A stretch of DNA of 64,000 bases, taken from positions 1 to 64,000 of the forward strand of contig NZ_NTGE01000077.1 of NCBI RefSeq assembly GCF_002291145.1. Reading direction: 5' to 3'. The translations under genes were made by a program, and so were the position numbers. Each line of letters starts with the position of its first letter. Positions within the stretch are counted from its first letter, which is position 1. This DNA is from Streptomyces sp. SA15. Its GTDB lineage: Bacteria > Actinomycetota > Actinomycetes > Streptomycetales > Streptomycetaceae. The notes below the pieces were generated by a model that saw nothing but the letters and a program-made list of their open reading frames with translations, ran no database searches and had not been told where the DNA came from. Below, one piece after another: positions 17,337 to 26,072 of the stretch.

Positions 17337-17558
17337 TCAGGTGGGGAAGTCGCCGTCCTTGATGGCTGTGACGAAGGCCGACCAGTCGGCGGCGGGGAAG
17401 ATCAGTGCCGGGCCGTGCGGGGTCTTGGAGTCGCGGACGGGGACGCCTGTGGGGTAGTCGTCCAGCACCTCTACGCAGCTGCCTGACTCGTTGCCGCTGT
17501 GCGACGACTTGCGCCAGCCGCTCACCGTGGATGCGTCCCGAATGATGCGCTCAGTCAT
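17337..17558 (-). CDS. DUF397 protein
   Basis: 73 residues: WRKSSHSGNESGSCVEV, VPVRDSKTP, GPALIFPAADWSAFVTAIKDG. These are the DUF397 signatures. The ATG at 17558 overlaps the stop of the XRE remnant behind it. DUF397 proteins are normally partners of XRE/DUF5753 regulators; here the regulator is broken, so this copy may be unpartnered. Confidence 0.88.
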   Translation of the reverse strand: MTERIIRDASTVSGWRKSSHSGNESGSCVEVLDDYPTGVPVRDSKTPHGPALIFPAADWSAFVTAIKDGDFPT

Positions 17559-17790
17559 GGTGTCCGTATTCCTTCGCAATCGCCCTCATGAGGGCGACGG
17601 GACTCCTTCTGCGACAGCGCGTCGCCCAGTGCGAGATCGTAGACGCCCTGGAGCCGCTCGACCACGGCCGGGGAATCGTGGACTTTGCCGATGGACATGC
17701 CCTCGCTGTACGCGGCCGGGGGCTGGTCCTCGAACCACCACAACGAGAGCATGCTCTGCATGATCGGATGGATGCCCACGCCGAACGAGA
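17551..17790 (-). pseudogene. XRE/DUF5753 regulator, C-terminal fragment with frameshift
   Basis: The frame from about 17790 reads FGVGIHPIMQSMLSLWWFED and continues to YDLALGDALSQKES, parallel to the C-terminal part of the intact regulator at 38299-39123. One extra base in CCCGTCGCC near 17600 shifts the frame; the next frame supplies ALMRAIAKEYGHHD and the stop. The HTH and first two thirds of the regulator are absent. Confidence 0.75.
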
Positions 17791-18023
17791 GCGTGCAGCT
17801 CGGTATGGCCGGCGAACTCCTCGACCACGCGGCCGACATGCTCGCCGACCACAAGGCCACCTCCGTACAACTCCGCTTCCTGGCAGCCCGTATGAGCGAG
17901 GCGCTGCGCGACGTTCACCGCATCGCGGAGAGCCGGGGCGCGCGCCTTGCCGTACTCGCCTCCGACGGGCCTGACGGCATTGACAGCGGGGATCGGGTGA
18001 TGAGAGCGGATTCGATGACCTGA
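17790..18023 (+). pseudogene. Fragment of the XRE-cassette companion gene
   Basis: The plus-strand frame reads ESVQLGMAGELLDHAADMLADH and LRFLAARMSEALRDVHRIAESRGARL, which aligns with the companion gene at 39405-39725 (ERVQLGMASDLLGHAAELLAQ, SESLLDVKRVAESRGARL). The N-terminal half is missing. The junction with the minus-strand regulator fragment is near 17790. Open codons upstream make a longer frame from 17685, but that part is antisense to the regulator remnant. Confidence 0.7.
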
Positions 18024-18350
18024 TTCCGCGAGTCTGAGCCGCCCGCCCCGCGTAGATCGCCCCGGACTGAATAGAGCGCGCCGCCGAGCCGGGGGTGTAT
18101 CCGCACAGCTCGCTACGCCCCCATCGGCGCGTGGGGTCGGCGGGAGATTGGCCGATGGCATTCATGGCAACCCTGCCACCGTAGCTTTCCCGGCTGGCAC
18201 TACGCGGCGACCACAAGCAGCCATGTGGGTCAGAAGGGCAGGCCCCGCAGGTCCGCGCTGATGGTTGGATGAGGCAGGCTGGCCAGGTCGTAGATTGGAC
18301 CACGTACGTGATCTTGAGACCACTAGCAGCCCATGGCAGGCTCATGCCGC
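18024..18350. other. Gene-free stretch
   Basis: No convincing gene. A short minus-strand frame ending near 18233 (YDLASLPHPTISADLRGLPF then stop) may be the tip of a lost gene but is too short to assign. Confidence 0.5.
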
Positions 18351-18935
18351 ATGATCGATGAGTTCGCGAAAGACAACCTGCACGGGAGACTGCGGCGGGA
18401 CCGCGAGGCGCTGCTCTGGAAACTCGACGGCTTGTCCGAATACGACGCCCGCCGACCTTTGACAGCGACCGGGACCAACCTCCTCGGCCTGGTCAAACAC
18501 GTGGCCACCGTCGAGGCCAGGTACTTCGGCGAGGTCTTCGACCGCCCTTCCCCGGAACCGCTGCCCCGGTGGCAGGACTACAACGGCAGCGATCTGTGGG
18601 CGACCGAGGACGAGACCCGCGATCAGATCATCGGGTTCTACCGGCGCACGTGGGAACACTCGGACGCGACGATCAACGAGCTTCCCCTCGACGCCCCCGG
18701 CCACGTGCCGTGGTGGCCGGAGCCTTATGCCGACACGAACCTGTTCGCCATCATGGTCCATGTCCTCGGCGAGTCCATCCGGCATGCCGGGCACGCCGAT
18801 ATCCTGCGCGAGGGCCTCGACGGCCGGACCGGGTTGCGCGCCGAACACGAGAAGCAGATCGACGAGGAAGCCCGTGCAGCCTACTGCGCGAAGATCGAGC
18901 AGGCCGCCAGGTCGGCCGCACCAATCAAGGCTTAG
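18351..18935 (+). CDS. DinB/DUF664 family protein
   Basis: 194 residues of the DinB-like four-helix bundle (DUF664). Candidate metal ligands are the His in GLVKHVATVEARYFG and the His pair in IMVHVLGESIRHAGHADILRE. Start ATG 18351 gives the usual N-terminus MIDEFAKDN. Members are often thiol-dependent (mycothiol) enzymes or of unknown role. It stands alone between the scarred XRE cassette and an IS remnant. Confidence 0.85.
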   Translation: MIDEFAKDNLHGRLRRDREALLWKLDGLSEYDARRPLTATGTNLLGLVKHVATVEARYFGEVFDRPSPEPLPRWQDYNGSDLWATEDETRDQIIGFYRRTWEHSDATINELPLDAPGHVPWWPEPYADTNLFAIMVHVLGESIRHAGHADILREGLDGRTGLRAEHEKQIDEEARAAYCAKIEQAARSAAPIKA

Positions 18936-18968
18936 AGGTTGTCTCACGTGACTTGATGTTCGTGCGGC

Positions 18969-19070
18969 ATGATGCCGCTCGTGGGCGCTGACCTATCGAA
19001 GCGTCTGGTTCCTGATGAACTCTGGGAGCTGGCTGCCCCGTTGCTGCCGTCGTTCGCTGCTCGTTCGCTG
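18969..19070 (+). pseudogene. IS5-family transposase, N-terminal remnant
   Basis: 34 codons reading MMPLVGADLSKRLVPDELWE and LAAPLLPSFAARS, the characteristic opening of Streptomyces IS5-family transposases. The frame runs straight into the palindromic repeat at 19070 and the transposase does not resume on the other side. Confidence 0.72.
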
Positions 19071-19147
19071 ATTGGCAGATCTGTTCCACCGGCACGGTCA
19101 CCTCACCTGGGGTTTTCCTTCGCAGGGGTGGAACAGATCTGCCAATC
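19070..19147. repeat. Dispersed palindromic repeat, copy 2
   Basis: Arms ATTGGCAGATCTGTTCCACC (19071-19090) and its complement at 19127-19146. The centre is the reverse complement of the copy 1 centre (ACCTGGGGTTTTCCTTCGC). It directly follows the truncated transposase frame. Confidence 0.9.
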
Positions 19148-19369
19148 ACCCTCGATCCCGGTCGTCGGCCTCGTGCCGGCCAAGACGATCCTCTCGACTC
19201 CCAACGGGAGAAGGCCAAGGCGGCCACGGTGAAGGCGCGCATGGCGCCGGTTCACGGCCCACAGCCAGCTGGTGTCTGTTCCCCCACAGGGACACCCCTT
19301 CTGTGAGAAGGCCGAGGAGAAGTAACGGCACGTACAACCTTTCCCCTGGGCGTGTGAGTCAACTGGGGC

Positions 19370-20221
19370 ATGACTCCAGCGATATCCCGCCGTACGAGAC
19401 TCCTGGCGGCCGGCACCGCCGTCGGCGCGCTCATACCCGTCCTGGCCGCCGCCGCGCCCGCCGCCGCGGCCACACCGACCGTCAGCTGTACGTCCGCCAA
19501 GGCCGGCCTCGCCACCAAGCTGAAGAAGGACATCACGGCCGCCCTCACCAACCGCAGGGGCACGGTCGCCGTCGGTCTCTACGACCGCTCCACCAAGACC
19601 ACCTGCACCCTGCGCCCCTCAACGGCCTTCGACTCGGCCAGCGTTGTGAAGGTCACCGTGCTCGCCACGCTGCTGTGGGACGCCAAGAAGCACAACCGGT
19701 ACCTCACCGACCGCGAGGCCTCCCTCGCCAAGGCCATGATCACCAAGTCGGACAACGCCGCGACCAGCACGCTCTGGAAGCAGCTGGGCATGACGAAGAT
19801 CAAGGGCTTCCTCGCCGCCGCCGGCATGACGCAGACCAAGCCGGGCGCGAACGGCTACTGGGGCCTGACCCAGATCACCGTCACCGACGAGCAGAAGCTG
19901 CTCAAGCTGGTCACCGCGAAGAACACCGTCCTGAGCGACAACGCCCGCGCCTACATCCTCAAGCTGATGGGCCAGGTCGTCTCCTCGCAGCGCTGGGGAA
20001 CGCCGTACGGAGTGCCGTCCGGGGTCTCCGTGGCCGTCAAGAACGGCTGGCTGCAGCGGGCCACGAACGGCTGGCGGGTGCACAGCGTCGGCGCGTTCAA
20101 GGGCGGCGGCCACGACTACATGATCACCGTCCTCACGCACGGCAACAGCACGATGAACTACGGCATCACGACCATTCAGGGCGTGGCCAAGGTCATCCAC
20201 AGGGACCTCGCCGCGAGCTGA
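19370..20221 (+). CDS. Secreted serine hydrolase, class A beta-lactamase-like
   Basis: 283 residues with a Tat-like or Sec signal (SRRTRLLAAGTAVGALIPVLAAAAPAAAA). The SxxK motif is Ser91-Val-Val-Lys94 and the SDN motif is Ser127-Asp128-Asn129. The third motif reads KNGW in place of KTG. The fold is that of penicillin-recognising enzymes; whether it hydrolyses beta-lactams or acts on peptidoglycan cannot be told. It is monocistronic, 102 bp ahead of another secreted protein gene. Confidence 0.82.
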   Translation: MTPAISRRTRLLAAGTAVGALIPVLAAAAPAAAATPTVSCTSAKAGLATKLKKDITAALTNRRGTVAVGLYDRSTKTTCTLRPSTAFDSASVVKVTVLATLLWDAKKHNRYLTDREASLAKAMITKSDNAATSTLWKQLGMTKIKGFLAAAGMTQTKPGANGYWGLTQITVTDEQKLLKLVTAKNTVLSDNARAYILKLMGQVVSSQRWGTPYGVPSGVSVAVKNGWLQRATNGWRVHSVGAFKGGGHDYMITVLTHGNSTMNYGITTIQGVAKVIHRDLAAS

Positions 20222-20278
20222 CGCCCCTCGACCCCCCGATCCCTTGACCCCTCGCCCCCTCCACCCCTCGACCCTTCA
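20222..20278. repeat. Short CCCCTCGACCC-type repeats
   Basis: Imperfect repeats of CCCCTCGACCC/CCCTTGACCC fill the 57 bp after the serine hydrolase stop. Low-complexity spacer; no function evident. Confidence 0.5.
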
Positions 20279-20323
20279 TGAGCCGGTCTCCCGTCCGTCA
20301 CCGACCCGCCCTACGGTGACGCC

Positions 20324-21340
20324 ATGCGCCTGAGAACCGTACTCGCGACCACCACAGCGGCCCTGGCGGCGGCCACCTGTCTGTCCGCCGCCACGCCCGC
20401 CACCGCACAGGAAAGCCACGCCTGTTCGCCCGCCGTCTCCATCGACCGCTTCTCCGACGCGCTCGACAAGACGACGTACGACTCCACCTTCGTCGGCAAC
20501 TTCTCCGCGCTCGCGGTGGACAAGGACGGCTCCCTGGCGGCCCTCTCCGACCGTTCCTCGCTCTTCGCGCTGGACGCGAAGACCCTCCAGCCCCAGGGCG
20601 TGGTCCCGCTCGCCGACGAGAAGGGTGCCGCGCTCGACTCCGAGGGGCTGGTGATCGACCGGGACGGCACACGGCTGATCACCTCCGAGACCGAGCCGTC
20701 GGTACGCCGCTACAGCCCGCAGGGCAAGATCCTGGACCGCCTCCCGGTGCCGCCCTCCCTCCAGGTCGCCCCGGCCGGCCGTGCCGTCTCCAACGGCACC
20801 TTCGAGGGGCTGACCATGCTGCCCGGCGGCCGCACCCTGCTCGCGTCGATGGAGTACGCCCTCTCCGGCGACAGCGCGGGCATCGTCCGCTTCCAGACCT
20901 GGGAGCGGCATCGCAAGGGCTTCGAGCTCGGCGCCCAGTACGCCTACCGCACGGACGCCGGCCTCGGCGTCCCCGAGGTCCAGGCCACCCCCGACGGGCG
21001 CCTCCTCGTCCTGGAACGTGGCTTCACCTCCGGCGTCGGCAACACCGTCCGGCTCTACCTGGCCGACCCGCGCCGCGCGACGGACACGAGCGGCATCGAG
21101 AACCTGACGGGCCAGGACGGCGTACGGCTGATCAAGAAGACCCTCCTCGCCGACATCGCCGCCTGCCCGACCCTGGGCGCCACGGCGAAGCAGCCCCAGC
21201 CGAACCCGCTGCTGGACAACATCGAGGGGATGGCGATCACGGGCGCGAGCAAGGGCGCCCTGCGGGTGCTCCTGGTGAGCGACGACAACCAGAACGCGGT
21301 ACAAACGACCCGGTTCTACTACCTCCGGGTCCGTCTCTGA
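20324..21340 (+). CDS. Secreted phytase-like esterase protein
   Basis: 338 residues with signal peptide (TTTAALAAATCLSAATPATAQ). It matches the esterase-like activity of phytase family: GNFSALAVDKDGSLAALSDRS, DSEGLVIDRDGTRLITSE, NGTFEGLTMLPGGRTLLASME, then LLDNIEGMAITG. The repeating SALAVD/EGL blades fit a beta-propeller. A phosphoesterase role outside the cell is the family expectation; the substrate is unknown. Confidence 0.85.
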   Translation: MRLRTVLATTTAALAAATCLSAATPATAQESHACSPAVSIDRFSDALDKTTYDSTFVGNFSALAVDKDGSLAALSDRSSLFALDAKTLQPQGVVPLADEKGAALDSEGLVIDRDGTRLITSETEPSVRRYSPQGKILDRLPVPPSLQVAPAGRAVSNGTFEGLTMLPGGRTLLASMEYALSGDSAGIVRFQTWERHRKGFELGAQYAYRTDAGLGVPEVQATPDGRLLVLERGFTSGVGNTVRLYLADPRRATDTSGIENLTGQDGVRLIKKTLLADIAACPTLGATAKQPQPNPLLDNIEGMAITGASKGALRVLLVSDDNQNAVQTTRFYYLRVRL

Positions 21341-21457
21341 GCTCTGCCGCCCTCCGACCTTGGTCCTAGGACTATTGCGGAGGGATGAAATCCGCTTATT
21401 TTCGCGTTGGTGTCTTCCGGAAGATCAGGTCGATCAGGTCGAACGGAAGGCACCCGC

Positions 21458-24400
21458 GTGGCAGCGCAACAGGGGGAGACACAAGGCTGGGCGCGCAGAC
21501 TGGCCGGTTACGCGTGGCGTCATCCCAAGGACGTCATCCTGGCCCTCGGCTCCTCCCTCGGCGGCATGGCCGTCATGGCGCTGGTCCCGATGATCACCAA
21601 GGTGATCATCGACGACGTGATCGGCGACCACAGCCGCGACATGGCCCCCTGGGCGGGTGCCCTGATCGGCGCGGCCCTCGTCGTCTACGTCCTCACCTAC
21701 ATCCGCCGCTACTACGGCGGCCGTCTCGCCCTCGATGTCCAGCACGACCTGCGCACCGAGATGTTCGGGACGATCACCCGCCTCGACGGCCGCCGCCAGG
21801 GCGAGCTGTCCACCGGGCAGGTCGTCGGCCGCGCCACCAGCGACCTCCAGCTGATCCAGGGCCTGCTCTTCATGCTCCCGATGACCATCGGGAACTTCAT
21901 GCTCTTCCTGATCTCCCTGGTGATCATGGCGTGGCTGTCCGTGCCGCTCACGCTGGTCGCATTGGCCGTCGCCCCGGCCATCTGGTGGATCGCGAAGCGC
22001 TCCCGCGTCAAGCTGCACCCCGCCACCTGGTACGCCCAGGCCCAGGCCGCCGCCGTCGCGGGCGTGGTCGACGGCGCGGTCAGCGGCGTACGCGTGGTGA
22101 AGGGCTTCGGGCAGGAGGACCAGGAGACCGGGAAGCTGCGGGAGGTCGGCCGGCGGCTCTTCGCGGGCCGGCTGCGCACCATCCGCTTCAACTCCAGGTA
22201 CACCCCGGCCCTCCAGGCCGTCCCCGCCCTCGGCCAGGTCGCCATGCTCGCGCTCGGCGGCTGGCTCGCGGTGCGCGGGCACATCACGCTGGGCACGTTC
22301 GTCGCCTTCTCCACCTACCTCGCCCAGCTCGTCGGCCCGGTCCGCATGCTCGCCATGGTCCTCACGGTCGGCCAGCAGGCCCGGGCGGGAACCGAGCGCG
22401 TCCTGGAGCTGATCGACACCGAGCCGTCGATGACCGACGGCACCAAGGAGCTCCCGGCCGACGCCCCGGCGACGGTCGAGTTCGACGACGTCACCTTCGG
22501 CTACGACAACGAGCGCCCCGTACTCGATGGCCTCACCTTCGAGATCCGCCCCGGCGAGACCCTCGCCGTCGTCGGTTCCTCCGGCTCCGGAAAGTCCACG
22601 GTCTCCCTTCTGCTCCCGCGTTTCTACGACGTGACACGCGGCGCCGTCCTCATCGGCGGCCACGACGTGCGCGAGCTCACCCTCGACTCGCTCAGGGCCG
22701 CGATCGGGCTGGTCCCCGAGGACTCCTTCCTCTTCTCGGACACGGTCCGCAACAACATCGCGTACGGCCGCCCGGACGCGACCCAGGAGGAGATCGAGAA
22801 GGCCGCCCGGGCCGCCCAGGCGGACGGCTTCATCAGGGAGCTCCCCGACGGCTACGACACCACGGTCGGCGAGCACGGCCTCACTCTCTCCGGCGGCCAG
22901 CGCCAGCGCGTCGCGCTCGCCCGCGCGATCCTCACCGACCCGCGGCTGCTGGTCCTCGACGACGCCACCTCCGCCGTGGACGCCCGCGTCGAGCACGAGA
23001 TCCACGAGGCGCTGAAGCACGTCATGGAGGGCCGCACCACCCTCCTCATCGCCCACCGCCGCTCCACCCTCAACCTCGCGGACCGCATCGCCGTCCTCGA
23101 CGGCGGCCGGCTCGCCGACATCGGCACCCACGAGGAACTCCAGCAGCGGTCCGCCCTCTATCGTCGCCTCCTCACCGACCCCGACGAACTCGGCGGCGTC
23201 TCACCCGGCCACGCCCAGCCCGCCTGCCCCCACGAGGACACCTCCGTACGGGACGAGCTGGACGCCGAGTTCGACGCCGAGCGTGGCATCACGCCCCGGC
23301 TCTGGGTGGGGGAGCGCGAGCGACGGGACCTCGCGATGGACGAAAGCCCGGCCACCCCCGAACTCCTCGCTCAGGTCGACGCGCTGCCCCCTGCGACCGA
23401 CACCCCGGACATCGACGAAGCGCGGGCGGTCACCCCCGAGGAGTCCTACGGCCTACGACGGCTCCTGCGCGGCTTCGGCCTGCCTCTCCTCGTCAGCCTG
23501 GGCCTGGTCGCCGTGGACGCGGGGATGGGTCTCCTCCTCCCCGTCATGATCCGGCACGGCATCGACGACGGCGTCTCGCAGGTGGCGTTGGGCGCCGTCT
23601 GGGCGGCCTCCCTCCTCGCCCTGCTCTTCGTCCTCGTCCAGTGGGCGGCGCAGACCGGCGAGATCCGGATGACCGGCCGCACCGGCGAACGGGTCCTGTA
23701 CTCCCTGCGCCTGAAGATCTTCGCCCAGCTCCAGCGGCTCGGACTCGACTACTACGAGCGCGAGTTGACCGGCCGGATCATGACGAGGATGACGACGGAC
23801 GTCGACGCGCTGTCGACGTTCCTCCAGACGGGCCTGGTCACGGCGTTCGTCTCGGTCGTCACCTTCTTCGGCATCATGGTCGCCCTGCTGGTGATCGACG
23901 TACAGCTCGCGCTCGTCGTCTTCGCGACCCTGCCCCCGCTGATCATCGCCACGTTCTTCTTCCGCCGGGCGAGCGTGAAGGCGTACGAACTGGCCCGTGA
24001 GCGGGTGTCCTTGGTCAACGCCGACCTCCAGGAGTCGGTGTCCGGGCTGCGGATCGTGCAGGCGTTCCGGCGCGAGCGGGACGGCGGGGCGCGGTTCGCG
24101 GAGCGCAGCGACAGCTACCGCAAGGCCCGTATCCGTGGCCAGTGGCTGATCTCGATCTACTTCCCCTTCGTGCAGTTCCTGTCGTCGGTCGCCGCGGCGG
24201 CGGTGCTCATCGTGGGCGGCGCCCGGGTCGACGACGCCACGCTGACGACCGGCGCCCTGGTGGCGTACCTGCTCTACATCGACCTGTTCTTCGCCCCCGT
24301 CCAGCAGCTCTCCCAGGTCTTCGACGGCTACCAGCAGGCGACCGTCTCGCTGGGCCGCATCCAGGAACTCCTCCAGGAGCCGACGTCGACCAAGGACGCG

Positions 24401-25183
24401 GACGAGCCGCTGGAGGTGCTGTCCCTGCGGGGCGAGATCGCCTTCGAGGACGTGCACTTCAAGTACGGTCCGACCGACGAACCCGAAGAGGCCCTGACCG
24501 GCATCGACCTGCGCGTCCCCGCCGGGCAGACGGTCGCCTTCGTCGGCGAGACCGGCGCGGGCAAGTCGACCCTGGTCAAGCTGGTGGCCCGCTTCTACGA
24601 CCCGACGGGCGGCCGGGTCACCGTCGACGGCACGGACCTGCGGTCCCTCGACATCACGTCGTACCGCCACCGCCTGGGCGTCGTCCCGCAGGAGGCGTAC
24701 CTCTTCCAGGGCACCGTCCGCGACGCCATCGCCTACGGCCGCCCGGACGCCACGGACGCCGAGGTGGAGGCGGCCGCCCGCGCGGTCGGCGCCCACGAGA
24801 TGATCGCCACGCTGGAGGGCGGCTACCTCCACGAGGTCGCCGAACGCGGCCGCAACCTCTCCGCCGGACAGCGCCAGCTGATCGCGTTGTCCCGCGCCGA
24901 GCTGGTCGATCCGGACGTCCTCCTCCTCGACGAGGCGACGGCGGCCCTGGACCTGGCCACGGAAGCCCAGGTCAACCAGGCGACGGATCGCCTGACAGGC
25001 CGCCGTACGACACTCGTCGTCGCCCACCGCCTGACCACGGCCGCCCGCGCGGACCGGGTGGTGGTGATGGACCACGGGCGGGTCGTCGAGGACGGCACGC
25101 ACGAGGAGTTGCTGGCCCGGGGCGGGCGGTACGCCGAGTTGTGGCGGACGTTCGTGGGGGAGGATGCGCCTGCGGCGGCCTGA
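21458..25183 (+). CDS. Fused ABC exporter (two TMD-NBD halves in one chain)
   Basis: 1241 residues from GTG 21458, which has a GGAAGG site at 21445-21450. Two complete half-exporters follow one another. NBD1 has Walker [10 protein letters not shown] near residue 373, signature [15 protein letters not shown] and Walker [13 protein letters not shown], where the usual catalytic Glu is Asp. NBD2 has Walker [10 protein letters not shown] near residue 1030, signature [16 protein letters not shown] and [11 protein letters not shown] with Glu. One degenerate and one intact ATP site is a pattern of heterodimeric exporters. It is probably a multidrug or lipid exporter. Confidence 0.92.
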   Translation: MAAQQGETQGWARRLAGYAWRHPKDVILALGSSLGGMAVMALVPMITKVIIDDVIGDHSRDMAPWAGALIGAALVVYVLTYIRRYYGGRLALDVQHDLRTEMFGTITRLDGRRQGELSTGQVVGRATSDLQLIQGLLFMLPMTIGNFMLFLISLVIMAWLSVPLTLVALAVAPAIWWIAKRSRVKLHPATWYAQAQAAAVAGVVDGAVSGVRVVKGFGQEDQETGKLREVGRRLFAGRLRTIRFNSRYTPALQAVPALGQVAMLALGGWLAVRGHITLGTFVAFSTYLAQLVGPVRMLAMVLTVGQQARAGTERVLELIDTEPSMTDGTKELPADAPATVEFDDVTFGYDNERPVLDGLTFEIRPGETLAVVGSSGSGKSTVSLLLPRFYDVTRGAVLIGGHDVRELTLDSLRAAIGLVPEDSFLFSDTVRNNIAYGRPDATQEEIEKAARAAQADGFIRELPDGYDTTVGEHGLTLSGGQRQRVALARAILTDPRLLVLDDATSAVDARVEHEIHEALKHVMEGRTTLLIAHRRSTLNLADRIAVLDGGRLADIGTHEELQQRSALYRRLLTDPDELGGVSPGHAQPACPHEDTSVRDELDAEFDAERGITPRLWVGERERRDLAMDESPATPELLAQVDALPPATDTPDIDEARAVTPEESYGLRRLLRGFGLPLLVSLGLVAVDAGMGLLLPVMIRHGIDDGVSQVALGAVWAASLLALLFVLVQWAAQTGEIRMTGRTGERVLYSLRLKIFAQLQRLGLDYYERELTGRIMTRMTTDVDALSTFLQTGLVTAFVSVVTFFGIMVALLVIDVQLALVVFATLPPLIIATFFFRRASVKAYELARERVSLVNADLQESVSGLRIVQAFRRERDGGARFAERSDSYRKARIRGQWLISIYFPFVQFLSSVAAAAVLIVGGARVDDATLTTGALVAYLLYIDLFFAPVQQLSQVFDGYQQATVSLGRIQELLQEPTSTKDADEPLEVLSLRGEIAFEDVHFKYGPTDEPEEALTGIDLRVPAGQTVAFVGETGAGKSTLVKLVARFYDPTGGRVTVDGTDLRSLDITSYRHRLGVVPQEAYLFQGTVRDAIAYGRPDATDAEVEAAARAVGAHEMIATLEGGYLHEVAERGRNLSAGQRQLIALSRAELVDPDVLLLDEATAALDLATEAQVNQATDRLTGRRTTLVVAHRLTTAARADRVVVMDHGRVVEDGTHEELLARGGRYAELWRTFVGEDAPAAA

Positions 25184-25187
25184 TCGT
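25072..25187. repeat. Direct repeat, copy A (3' end of ABC exporter gene)
   Basis: The last 110 bp of the exporter gene, from the segment encoding [14 protein letters not shown] to just past its stop, is repeated 246 bp downstream with one difference (T/C at 25165). Confidence 0.93.
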
Positions 25188-25544
25188 TCTCGGCGGGGCG
25201 GCGGGGGAGACCGGTCTACGGCCACATGGGGTGCCGGACGGAGTCCGGCCAGTCGTCTCGAAGCCCGGGAGGCCCGTCAGGGCCGAGCGGTGCGAGAGCG
25301 ACATCGGGAGGTTCTGCCCACGGGCGGGTCGTCGAGGACGGCACGCACGAGGAGTTGCTGGCCCGGGGCGGGCGGTACGCCGAGTTGTGGCGGACGTTCG
25401 TGGGGGAGGACGCGCCTGCGGCGGCCTGATCGGTTCTCGCGGGAGGAGCCGGTCGGCCGTCTCAGTGACGGTCGTGCAACCATTCGACATACGTCATGCG
25501 TCCGTACACCCGTACGCACATCGTCGCGGTACGGGAGGCCGACA
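25184..25544. other. Gene-free stretch holding the duplicated exporter tail
   Basis: Apart from the repeat copy B at 25318-25433 this stretch contains no gene. The ribosome site GGGAGG of the next gene is at 25533-25538. Confidence 0.6.
25318..25433. repeat. Direct repeat, copy B
   Basis: Near-identical copy of 25072-25187. It is still in an open frame ending [15 protein letters not shown] and a stop, but has no start or preceding domain. Confidence 0.93.
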
Positions 25545-25937
25545 GTGAGCTGTGGTGCGATACGGCGGCGCCTCGCGCTCGGCATGGCCGTGCTGATCAC
25601 GTCCGGACTGCTCGCCGTCGCCGCGCCGACCGACGCGCGGGCCGCCGGCGCGTCCTGCGCCGGACGCAAGGTCAAGACGCTCTCGTTCTCCACCGGTTCC
25701 GTGCAGATCTACAAGCGGCGCGGCTACGTCTGCGCGATCACCCTCCCCAAGAGGCCCGGCACCAAGCGGCACATGATGGTCAGCGTGAAGGTGTGGGCCT
25801 TCCGCCCGGTCGTCGACCAGGGGCGGTACGCGTACCGCGCCGGGCCGGTGACCGTGCACGCCGGCCGCCGGTATGTGTGGGTGGAGGGCGCGGTGGGCCG
25901 GGCGTCGGTCGACTCTGGGCGCTGGATGCGCTTCTGA
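25545..25937 (+). CDS. Small secreted protein of unknown function
   Basis: 130 residues from GTG 25545 with a GGGAGG site six bases upstream. A signal peptide (RRRLALGMAVLITSGLLAVAAPTDARAA) precedes a basic, two-cysteine mature domain (CAGRKVKTLSFSTGSVQIYKRRGYVC) rich in beta strands. The spacing of the two Cys suggests one disulfide. No family recognised. Confidence 0.75.
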   Translation: MSCGAIRRRLALGMAVLITSGLLAVAAPTDARAAGASCAGRKVKTLSFSTGSVQIYKRRGYVCAITLPKRPGTKRHMMVSVKVWAFRPVVDQGRYAYRAGPVTVHAGRRYVWVEGAVGRASVDSGRWMRF

Positions 25938-25938
25938 A

Positions 25939-25974
25939 CCACAGGCACCTGAGTCACAGGCCCTGTGGCTTTTG
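25939..25974 (+). terminator. Possible terminator
   Basis: CCACAGG (25939-25945) pairs with CCTGTGG (25962-25968), followed by CTTTTG. It lies directly after the stop of the small secreted protein gene. The stem is short. Confidence 0.45.
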
Positions 25975-26072
25975 CTACAGGGTTTTCCCCATCGAGTTGT
26001 CATGTCCCCTGGTGCTGAAGGGAGTTGATCCGCTAGCTTCCGGCGCACATCTGTACTCACAGGGGAGGGTGC

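Larger units (their letters stand above)
18936..19369. other. Gene-free stretch with IS remnant and palindrome copy 2
   Basis: Contains the transposase N-terminal scrap (18969-19070), the second palindrome copy (19070-19147) and a 29-nt flank (19154-19182) that also lies beside copy 1 at 10118-10146. Confidence 0.65.
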
